Of a DNA stretch of 64,000 nucleotides, positions 42,851-51,707 are shown one piece after another. The notes beneath the pieces were generated by a model that saw nothing but the letters and a program-made list of their open reading frames with translations, did not search any database and was not told the DNA's origin. Numbering within the stretch: position 1 is the stretch's first letter; every line of letters starts with the position of its first letter. Source of the stretch: Caenorhabditis elegans (Eukaryota > Nematoda > Chromadorea > Rhabditida > Rhabditidae). A program made the position numbers and the translations under genes. The stretch is from positions 1,922,001 to 1,986,000 of the forward strand of contig NC_003282.8 of assembly GCF_000002985.6 (NCBI RefSeq), given 5' to 3'.

Positions 42851-43153
42851 TGCGTCCATAGTCTGCGGAAAACGGGAATTTCCCGCGTGCGGAAGCGTCC
42901 ATAGTCTGCGGAAAAACCGGAGTTCCTCGCTTTTTTTTCCTCAAAATTCAAAAAAGTAGGCGTGGCCAACCAATCAGCTGTTGTTTCTTGTTTTCCCATT
43001 GCTCAGCTTAAAATTTTACAGCCTCTAATTGGTTGAACACGCCCACTATTTTGAAATTGACCAATAACAAAGCGAGAAACTCCTTGTTTTTTTCCGCAGA
43101 CTATGGACGCTTCCGCACGCGGGAATTTCCCGTTTTCCGCAGACTATGGACGC
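42851..43153. repeat. 300-bp inverted-repeat element between ulp-3 and shq-1
   Basis: Arms of about 65 bp each carry two copies of CGTCCATAGTCTGCGGAAAA around a GGGAATTTCCCGCGTGCGGA core, and pair with the complement at 43090-43153. The interior has AGGCGTGGCCAACCAATCAG and, inverted, ATTGGTTGAACACGCCCA. Probably a DNA-transposon derivative. The rest of the 770-bp spacer is low-complexity with many ATCGATTTT stretches. Confidence 0.8.
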
Positions 43154-43480
43154 ATCATCAGAAAATTTCCACGAAATTTCGAAAAAAAATCGGTGATTTT
43201 TCAGAAAATTTCGGAAAAAATCGATTTTTCAAAAATTTCCGGGAAAATTATCGATTTTTTCCGAAAATTTCTTTAAAGCATCGATTTTCAAAGAAAAATT
43301 CAATTTTTATGTTCCAGCCAATTTATCGATTTTTTCATTGAAATCGGATATTTACCGTATCGATTTTTCTGAAAATTTCGGCATTTTTGAAAATTATCGA
43401 TTTTCACCAAAAAAAAATCGATTTCCCCGACATTTTCGGCCCGATTATCGATTTTCCGCGAAATTTTCCGGATTTTTCAG

Positions 43481-46400
43481 ATGCTCACACCTGTATTCTG
43501 GATCACTCAAGACGACGACGCGCTGCTCATCCGTATTCGTGCTCCGCACGGAAATATCGCCGAGCTGGACTATGATCACGGCGATTATATGTTCGTGTTC
43601 ACGTGTCCGCCTTATTTTTTGAGGTAAAAACGGTTTTTTTTACTGAAAAATTCAAATTCCCCCCGCTGATCGCATGCTGTGCAGCAAACGCGCCCTACTG
43701 AGAAAAGTACCGATTTTCGTGATTTCACAGCCAAAAATTCAAATCATCGCGCCGATCGCATGCTGCATGCATGCTCTATTGAGAAATTCTCCAAATTTCG
43801 CGAATTTCCAGCCTGCAAACGCGCTCCACTGACAAAAATGTGTGTGTTTTTTTGCAGATTACACTTTAAACAAATGGTCGAGGAGTACGGTAGCGGAAAT
43901 GGAAGCGTCGAGTGGAAATCCGACGAAGGTACGGCACGACGCAAACGCGCTCCGTTGAGAAATACGCAAAAAATGCCGTAAAATCCTAATTTCTCAATGG
44001 AGTGCATTTGCATCGGCGCGAAATTCGAATTTTCAGGCGAATTTCACATAAAAGTCCCGAAAATGCACAAAAAAGAGCATTTCTCGAATTTGGACATGAT
44101 TACGGAGCTGCTAACGCCTAGTACAACACACCACCAACCACACGGAAATCAACTTGTCGAGGAAATGGACGATTCTGAAGACGATGATGAAGGTGATGGC
44201 TCGGAATTTCTAGTGGAACAGCAGCCAGCAGCAGAGCCCGAAGAGCCGAAAAGTGATGGAAAAATCGAAAAATTCGGCTATGGTTTCGGTTGGAGCAAGT
44301 TTGGAGTTATTGAGAGGCTCAGAGATGAAATCGGCAAAATTGTGGATATTTTGGAGCCCGAAAATGTGGAAATTGAGAAAAGAGCCGACAAATTGATGGA
44401 ATTCGATTGGGAAAACTTTGATGAAGGCAGATATTTGTAAGAAATCGAATTTCCCGCCAAAAATCACTCAGAAATTGCGCTCCATTGAGTAAATGCGTGA
44501 AAAAATAAAATTTTCCGACATTTTTGTGTCAGTAGAGCACAGTTGCAACGCAAAATTGTTCATTTTTTAAATTTGAAATCTCGAAAACTCGCAAATTTCT
44601 CAATAGCGCGCGCTTGCAACATCCGAACGGCGCGAAATTTGAATTTTTGGCCATAAAATAACGAAAATCGGCAAATTTCTCAATAGGGCGCGCTTGCAAC
44701 ATTTAGTCAGCGCTAAATTTGAATTTTTGGCTATAAAATAACAAAAACTAACTAATTTCTCAATAGGGCACGCTTGCAACATCTGAACGGCGCGAAATTT
44801 GAGTTTTTGGCCATAAAATAACGAAAATCGGCAAATTTCTCAATAGGGCGCGCTTGCAACATTTAGTCAGCGCTAAATTTGAATTTTTGGCTATAAAATA
44901 ACAAAAACTAACTAATTTCTCAATAGGGCACGCTTGCAACATCTGAACGGCGCGAAATTTGAATTTTTGGCCATAAAATAACGAAAATCGGCAAATTTCT
45001 CAATAGGGCGCGCTTGCAACATTTAGTCAGCGCTAAATTTGAATTTTTGGCTATAAAATAACAAAAACTAACTAATTTCTCAATAGGGCACGCTTGCAAC
45101 ATCTGAACGGCGCGAAATTTGAATTTTTGGCCATAAAATAACGAAAATCGGCAAATTTCTCAATAGGGCGCGCTTGCAACATTTAGTCAGCGCTAAATTT
45201 GAATTTTTGGCTATAAAATAACAAAAACTAACTAATTTCTCAATAGGGCACGCTTGCAACATCTGAACGGCGCGAAATTTGAATTTTTGGCCATAAAATA
45301 ACGAAAATCGGCAAATTTCTTAATAGGGCGCGCTTGCAACATTTAGTCAGCGCTAAATTTGAATTTTTGGCTAAAAAATAACAAAAACTAACTAATTTCT
45401 CAATAGGGCACGCTTGCAACATCTGAACGGCGCGAAATTTAAATTTTTGGTCATAAAATAACGAAAACTAACTAATTTCTCAATAGGGCGCGCTTGCAAC
45501 ATCTGAACGGCGCGAAATTTAAATTTTTGGTCATAAAATAACGAAAACTAACTAATTTCTCAATAGGGCGCGCTTGCAACATTTAGTCAGCGCTAAATTT
45601 GAATTTTTGGCTATAAAATAACAAAAACTAACTAATTTCTCAATAGGGCACGCTTGCAACATCTGAACGGCGCGAAATTTGAATTTTTGGCCATAAAATA
45701 ACGAAAATCGGCAAATTTCTCAATAGGGCGCGCTTGCAACATTCAAACGGCGCGAAATTTGAAATTTTTGAGTTGAAATCCTCACTTTCGCTTGTATTCT
45801 TTTCAAAAATCAATAATTATTCCAGAGCCGACACCCTGGAGCCTGAGGAGGAGCTTCTCGCTGTAATTTCATCGAAATTTGCTCAAAAACTCGAGATTTC
45901 TGACGAAGACCGCACCAAACTGAAGGATTTGAAAAAGTCGAAAACGTCAGCAAAAATCAATGGAAATGACGTGGAAATTATGACGTCACTAATCGATATT
46001 GTCTTTGGATATTGCTACGATCAACGTGTTAACGATTGGGAATCCGCGTGTGAAAGTGGATGGAATTGCGCTAAACTTTCGCCGAGCTTGAGCTTTTTCG
46101 CCAAATTTTCCAGTGTTAAAGAGGTCTCGGCACGATTTTTAGCTATATTTTTGCATTCAGCTTGTCGAGAGCTTTGAAATAAGTATAATCATGACTAGGT
46201 TCGGATGGTTTTAAAAAATCTTGAGTCTCGCAACGAAAACTTTAGCAAACTACAGTAATTTCGTGGTGAGACCCGAAAAATTTCCAAATCGTCGGAACCT
46301 AGTCATGATTATACTTAAAGTGAAGCTCTCGGTAAGCTGAATTCAAAAAACATATAAAAAAGCTAAAATTTTTCAAATTTTGTTTCAAGAAAAGATCTCG

Positions 46401-47475
46401 CAACGAAAATTTAGCGGCTACTCGATATTGTGTAGAAAAACCAAATTATTCAAGCTTTAAGCTATATTTTTGAATTCAGCTCACTGTGAGCTTTGATTTA
46501 AGTATAATCATGACCAGGCTCCGACGAAATTTAAAAATCGGGTCTCGCCACGAAAACTGCAAAAGATTCGTGACGAGACCCGAGAAATTTCAAAATCCTT
46601 GGAACCTAGTCATGATTATACTTAAATGAAAGCTCTCAAAACTAAAATAAAAGCTGAAAATTTTGAAAAAGTCAATATTTTTGCGGTGAGACCTAAAATT
46701 CTCATTCTTTCTACAATTTTCACATTTCATATTGATTAATGCTCATATTTGAAATCAGCTTGCTGAGAGCTTCAATTTAAGTATAATCATGGCCAGGTTT
46801 ATCGAAACTTTTTTGCAATTTTGCAATTTTTTGCAATTTCAATTTAATTTCAATTCAATTTAAGTATAATCATGGCCAGGTTTATCGAAACTTTTTTGCG
46901 ATTTTGCAATTTTTAGGGTCTCGCCACGAAAACTACAGAAGCTTCGTGGCGAGACCCGAGAAATTTCAAAATCGTCGGAGCCTAGTCATGATTATACTTA
47001 AATGAATGCTCTTGGAGAGCTGAATTCGATTTTCTTGATAAAAATAAAAATTTTTTTTGATAATTTTTTTCTTCAAATTCCCAAATTTCAGTGTCTCCTC
47101 GCGTGCACCCGCCGTGCACTCACCTACCCACTCTACCGTAGCTTCCAACTCACGCAACGTGTCATTCAGGACGTTTGCCACGTCATCACCGCCGGCGGTG
47201 GCCGTCCCGCCCTCCTGCACATTCTATGCGATTTACACCGAATTTTCATCGAATCCGGAGAATTTCGCTACATTTTGAACGATTTAATGATTGCCGACTA
47301 CATTTTCTGGATTCAAACTGTGCCCGACGAGATTCTGACGCGAATTCAGACGGATTTGACGGAAATTTCGGGAAAAATCGATAAATACGATATTGGATGG
47401 GATTTGGAGGTGTTGGAAGCCGAGGCGAAACTGGCGAATACTCAACTTGACAGCGATGATGAGCCCGATAATTGA
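43481..47475 (+). CDS. shq-1: SHQ1, H/ACA snoRNP assembly chaperone
   Basis: Five exons (43481-43623, 43858-43928, 44037-44436, 45826-46123, 47092-47475) give 431 codons. The N-terminal CS-like (p23) domain covers residues 1 to about 95, from MLTPVFWITQDDDALLIRI to HFSNLDMITELLTP. An acidic linker follows, then the SHQ1-specific helical domain (about 195-410) with SLIDIVFGYCYDQRV, ESGWNCAKLSPSLSFF, RRALTYPLYRSFQL and RYILNDLMIADYIFWIQ. SHQ1 holds free dyskerin/Cbf5 before H/ACA particles form, acting like an RNA mimic. The start codon directly follows a TTTTTCAG acceptor. Intron 3 holds the 160-bp satellite; intron 4 holds palindromes and has a weaker GTCTCG donor. Confidence 0.95.
44590..45765. 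repeat. 160-bp satellite in shq-1 intron 3
   Basis: About seven tandem units of 160 bp, each made of two half-units of about 80 bp. One half has GGGCGCGCTTGCAACATTTA with CAGCGCTAAATTTGAATTTT; the other has GGGCACGCTTGCAACATCTG with ACGGCGCGAAATTTGAATTT. Neighbouring units are almost identical, so the expansion is recent. The half-unit matches the dispersed GGAGCGCACTTGC motif. Frames of 60 codons repeating every 160 bp are artefacts. Confidence 0.93.
46140..47000. repeat. Palindromic repeats in shq-1 intron 4
   Basis: Three hairpins with arms GGGTCTCGCCACGAAAACT and TTCGTGGCGAGACCCGA, separated by AAGTATAATCATGACTAGG-type arms and their complements. Same superfamily as the 1-905 cluster. 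Confidence 0.75.
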
Positions 47476-47738
47476 TATGATTTTTAGAAAAATCGATAAT
47501 TTATCGATTTTTTTTTTCAATTTTTTTGTTATTTTCTATTATTACCCACATTAATTGATTTTTCCGCTAAAAAATCGATAATTTCACAATTTTTTCTGTT
47601 GTTGCACACTTTGTTGAATTCTAAAATAATTACTCAATTTTTTCTCCAAATATCGATTTTTCGGGTTCGAAGCTCCTCACTCTACCTTTTTTCACCGATT
47701 CATTGATTTTTCAGCTAGAAAATCCGATATTCTTACAG

Positions 47739-48228
47739 ATGTCAAAGCATCTCTACAAGCAGTACGTCAGAATCGCCGGAAAATGGCCGAAAGACGCATT
47801 TCGGGCGCCGGAAAGGTAGGGTTATACGCGACGCGACCGCAACGCGCGCTTCACTAAAAAATAATCAATAAAGTATCGATTTTTCCGCTAAATCTTCGCT
47901 AAAATCTACAAATTATCGATTATTTCCAAAATTGCCCTTTTTCAGAGACTTCTCCAATTTCCTCGTCAAAGAAATCGAACGGCAATTCCAGCCGGGAGTC
48001 GTCGCCTCTCAAGCGATTTGCGAGAAACGTCTTCAGGCGCTCGAGCAGCTGCTCAACAACGAAGTGCTCAAAAAACACCCGAATTCGTACTCCTCCGGCG
48101 TATTTGGAATGCGATTAGCCGATCTACAGGCGGCCTCGAGTGAAGAAAGCCGAAAACAGATGGGTCTACAGCCGAAAGTATCGATTTTCAAGCGATTATA
48201 TCGATCCGTCGTGCCCGAGAAGAAATAA
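47739..48228 (+). CDS. UQCC2: UQCC2-like complex III assembly factor
   Basis: Two exons (47739-47815, 47946-48228) give 119 codons, close to the family's usual length. The N-terminal part, LYKQYVRIAGKWPKD then RDFSNFLVKEIERQF, and the later NEVLKKHPNSYSSGVFGM and LADLQAASSEESRK align by eye with the UQCC2/MNF1 family. Those proteins are mitochondrial and help cytochrome b synthesis and assembly of respiratory complex III. The start codon follows directly after a CTTACAG acceptor and lies 264 bp after the shq-1 stop, suggesting the downstream position in an operon. Confidence 0.75.
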
Positions 48229-48769
48229 TCGATTTTTATTGGATTTTTTTAGCTTTTTGAACGATAAAATTGCTTTATTTTCTGATTTCCCGTATTTTTC
48301 GATCGAAAACTTAAAAAAAAAATGTAAAAAACAGTCCGCTAAACAGGGCGCGCAAGCGGAATATCGGAGTGTCGTTTGTGTTTTGAATTTTAAAAATTTA
48401 AATTTTTGTTTAGAATTAATTTTTTTTGATTGAAATTTCGGTTTTTCCGCGGTTTCATCAGTTTTGTAGTGAAAAAACATTAAAAATAGCGGTTATTCAT
48501 TAAAAAAAATCTAAAAATGATCGGCTGTTTCGATGATTTTTACGAATTACGCGCGTGAAATTTTAATTTTGTAGCGAAATTTGAAACTTTTCCAACCGAA
48601 TCGCTTATTTTTAAGCGTTTTTTTTGTTAACTGTTCGCTATAAAAAATAAAAAATTCGACAGAATATCGGAACATCGTTTTTTTCCGAAATTTTTATTTT
48701 TAAAGCCAAATAGTTTATGAAAAATCAATAAATCAAAGCGAATTATTCATTTTAATAAAGGGAAAAAGT
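48229..48769. other. Convergent 3' spacer
   Basis: 540 bp between the UQCC2 stop and the stop of the minus-strand gene. Low complexity, with one stretch (48330-48400, CCGCTAAACAGGGCGCGC then ATATCGGAGTGTCGTTTG) related to two in the TSEN54-TSR3 spacer. Confidence 0.5.
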
Positions 48770-50371
48770 TCACAAAATCGTGCAGCACACCTTCTTCTTC
48801 GCCCGTATATCTTTAGGCTTTCGCTTTGTCGGCGGCGGAGGGGGGGCCGGTGGTCTCACTGAAAAATCAATAATTGATTTTTATTCTGAAAAATCGATAA
48901 TTTACCCTTTTTCTTGGCGCTGCCGGAGGTGCCGGTGGCCACGGCAGCCTCCTTTTTCGTCTTTTTCATCGAACTTTTCTCCTTTTCCGTGCTGGGAGTC
49001 GTCGAGTTCTTCGTTTCCGTCGATTTATCGATTTTCTCCGTTTTCAATCGCTCTCGATCCCTCAGCTTTTTCTCCTTTTTCAACGCTTTCTTAATTTTCA
49101 AAATTTCCTCCTTCGATAGGTCCCCTTCGTCTTCGTCCTTTGATTTTTGCTTCTTTTCCATCGTTTCCTTCTCCCTTGGCGCCTGGAAAAAGGAGTAGTG
49201 AGTGAAATTTTATCGATTTTCTGTAGCAATTTTCAATATCGATCCACAACGATACATTTTCTTGTGAAAAATTACGCAAAATTATCGATTTTTCTACGAA
49301 AAAAAAATCGATAAATCCAAAAAATCTACGGGAAATATCCTTAAATCCTTTTTCACGGCCATTCGTCGATACACACGTGGTGCCACGTTTGATCTACCAA
49401 AAATGCGGAAATTTTTTGCCCAAATTATGTGACGAACTCCAGTCGGGACATGTAGCTGTGGAGATGATGAGGGTGGCCTAGATCACACTACCTAACCTGC
49501 AGTAGATCGAAGCCGATCCTGAAAGAAAATCTGTGGACGTCCCCCAAAGAAGCCGCCCGTGCCCTCGGGCTGGCCTATAAACCCTTCGATCCGGGCGGTG
49601 GAGCACATACGGCGGGCGTCTAGAACGGCGCTAGCGCCGCGTTGTTGCACAACAACAACAACAAAGTTGAGAACTCTGCGTCTCTTCTCCCGCTTTTTTT
49701 GTAGATATACGTAGATCAAGCCGAAATGATACACTCTGACGCCACGTGCACTGAGAGAAAAAATCCGAACAGCTCACGTGGTGTCGAGCTGACCGCGTGA
49801 TCTACAAAAAATGCGGGAAGCGAGCCGCAAGGTTTCCCTCTGACGTCACACTTTTCTGGGCGAAATTTCCCGGATTTATTGTAGATCGAGCGGTGATGGG
49901 ACAACCTTACACCATGTGGCAGCTTTGCAATTATCGATTTTCATTTGATTTTTCCATATAAAAATCAATAAATCAGACCTCTTCGAGTTCATCCTTCGTC
50001 TTAGTCTTCTCTCTTTCCTTCTCTTTTTCCTTCTCCTCAGTGACTTCCTTCGGTGGTTTTTCCTCCTTTTCCTCTTCCTTTTCTGCCTCTTTTTCCTCCT
50101 TATCCGCCTCGTTTTTCTCATGGGTTTTCTCTTTTTCCTTCTCTTTTTCCTTCTCCTTTTCCGCCGCCTCTTTCTCCGATTCCTTTTCCTCAAATTCGTC
50201 GATCAACTTGGGCCCTTCACGTGGCTTAGAGGGCACTTTTTTCGCCCGTTTTTTCTTTTCCGGAGCCCAGTCATCAATCTCACTCAGTCCGTCTGTCATA
50301 TCATATCCAGGCTTTAGAATTACTTTACCCGATTTCGTGCACTGTGGTTGCTCGGCGCGGTGTGCTTCCAT
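48770..50371 (-). CDS. Lys/Glu-rich protein with polybasic CAAX C-terminus
   Basis: Three minus-strand exons (50371-49979, 49182-48906, 48858-48770) splice in frame to 252 codons. The start gives MEAHRAEQPQCTKSG. Residues 1-60 are ordinary sequence with VILKPGYDMTDGLSEIDDWA. About 60-190 is Glu/Lys-rich, predicted coiled or disordered. The tail is proline- then lysine-rich (RPPAPPPPPTKRKPKDIR, then AKKKVCCTIL). The last four residues, CTIL, form a CAAX box; X = Leu is typical of geranylgeranylation, and the polybasic stretch before it would favour membrane binding. I do not recognise a family. The 0.8-kb intron 1 contains palindromic repeats and a nested insert. Splicing of the last exon is inferred from a TTTTTCAG acceptor and intact frame. 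Confidence 0.7.
49330..49760. repeat. GATCTAC palindrome split by a LINE-like 3' fragment
   Basis: A palindromic element (arms with ACGTTTGATCTACCAAAAAT and TTTTTTGTAGATATACGTAG) is interrupted at about 49440-49666. The insert has one short frame, LKENLWTSPKEAARALGL to a stop, and ends in CAACAACAACAACAA, the kind of short-repeat tail seen at non-LTR retrotransposon 3' ends. A second, intact palindrome of the family lies at 49790-49915. Confidence 0.6.
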
Positions 50372-50439
50372 TTTTGAATCTGGAAATTTATGGCTCAGAA
50401 TTGTTGTGGAGGCCCGTAGAATTGCTATGGGAGCACATT

Positions 50440-50700
50440 TTGCTGATTTTTAGGCTTAGGCTTATGCGTGGCCTTAGGCTTAGACATAGATTCATGCTTA
50501 GGCTTAGCCTCGAGCTTTTGCTTATGGTTAGGCAGGCTTAACTTTAGGCTTAGGCTTAGGTACAGGCTTAGGCTTAGATTCTGGCTTAGGCTTCGACTTT
50601 GGCTTAGGATTAGGCTTTAGACTTTAGGCTTAGGCTTTATGCTTAGGCTTAGGTTCAGGCCTAAGGTTAGGCTGAGGGGGGGGGGGCTTAGACCTAGACT
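50440..50700 (+). repeat. Decayed interstitial telomere-type array (TTAGGC)
   Basis: About 25 exact or near TTAGGC hexamers, the nematode telomere repeat, mixed with variants such as TTATGC, TTAGAC and TTGGCTT, end in a run of G. It lies just upstream of the minus-strand gene's start codon, so it may fall in that gene's promoter or 5' UTR. Confidence 0.88.
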
Positions 50701-51166
50701 TATCGGTGTCTGGGGAGAAAAAAAATTAAATCAAGAAATTTCAAGATATCAAAACTTTCTCTCAGCTATAAAAAACTTTAAAATTCTGCGAAAAAGGCTT
50801 TTGATGAGAATTTTCGGCAAATTCCCGGAAACATACGCTGGCCGAGTTTTCGCTTTTCCTAGGCCACCTAGAAAAGAAGCAAAAAAGTTACCTTTATGTG
50901 AATCGGTTTTGACTTTTCCAAGAAATCAGATTTTATCCTCGCCGTCTTTCCGCTAGCCGAGAAGAAAATAACAATAAATTTATTTTCTCACAGGTTGTCG
51001 GTTTTTTTTTTTTGAAAAATTTGAATTCTAAGTTCAATTCGAAGTTCAAAATGGCAATTTCACGGAATAATTATTCAATTTTTGTTGAAAATTAATTTTC
51101 TAGATTTAAATTAAAACATGCATTCAATTTGTCCTCTCTGAAGTTGTTCGGTTTTTGCGCCAGAAA

Positions 51167-51381
51167 TACGGTACCAGGTCTCGACACGACAAATTTTTGT
51201 TAAATGGAAAACATGTGTGTGCGCCTTTAAAGAGTACTGTAATTTGTTGTCAAATACATTTTTATCGAAAAACTATTAAAAATCGATTAAAACCCCGAAT
51301 ATTTAAAATGACAGTACTCTTTAAAGGCGCACACCTTTTAGAATGAAAAAAAATCCTGTCGAGTCGAGACCCAGTACCGTA
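51167..51381. repeat. 215-bp inverted-repeat element
   Basis: Outer arms TACGGTACCAGGTCTCGACA and TGTCGAGTCGAGACCCAGTA with CCGTA; inner arms GTGTGCGCCTTTAAAGAGTA and its complement. It is in the divergent spacer between the minus-strand gene and SELENOF. The rest of that spacer (50701-51707) shows no further feature beyond AT-rich sequence. Confidence 0.85.
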
Positions 51382-51707
51382 TTTTCATCGCAGAAATCGA
51401 AAAATCGATAGTTTCCGACATTTTCGTGCTTTTTACCCAATTTTCCCCCCGAAAAATATGGATTTTTAGCTATATAAACTTGTACTTTTCCCCTATTTTC
51501 CCTCCCGTGAATGGGTTCCCTCCAAACTTTGCCCAAAACTGTCGTCAAATATGGTGTGGCGGTACCCGGCGGTGTTTGCACTGCTGACGTCGATTTGAGC
51601 CAATTTTGGAGCATTTTCCACGTATTTTAATGGGGATTTTCACTCATTTTTCATGGATTTTTTGCTATTCCAAAACAAAACAAAAAAAAATAAAAATTTC
51701 CAGCAAA

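Noticed and set aside
44600..45422. Five 60-codon minus-strand frames at exact 160-bp spacing
   Set aside because: One frame per unit of the shq-1 intron satellite; no independent support.
50040..50453. 137-codon Ser/Phe-rich plus-strand frame
   Set aside because: Antisense shadow of the Lys/Glu-rich gene; Glu/Lys codons read backwards give Phe, Ser and Leu.
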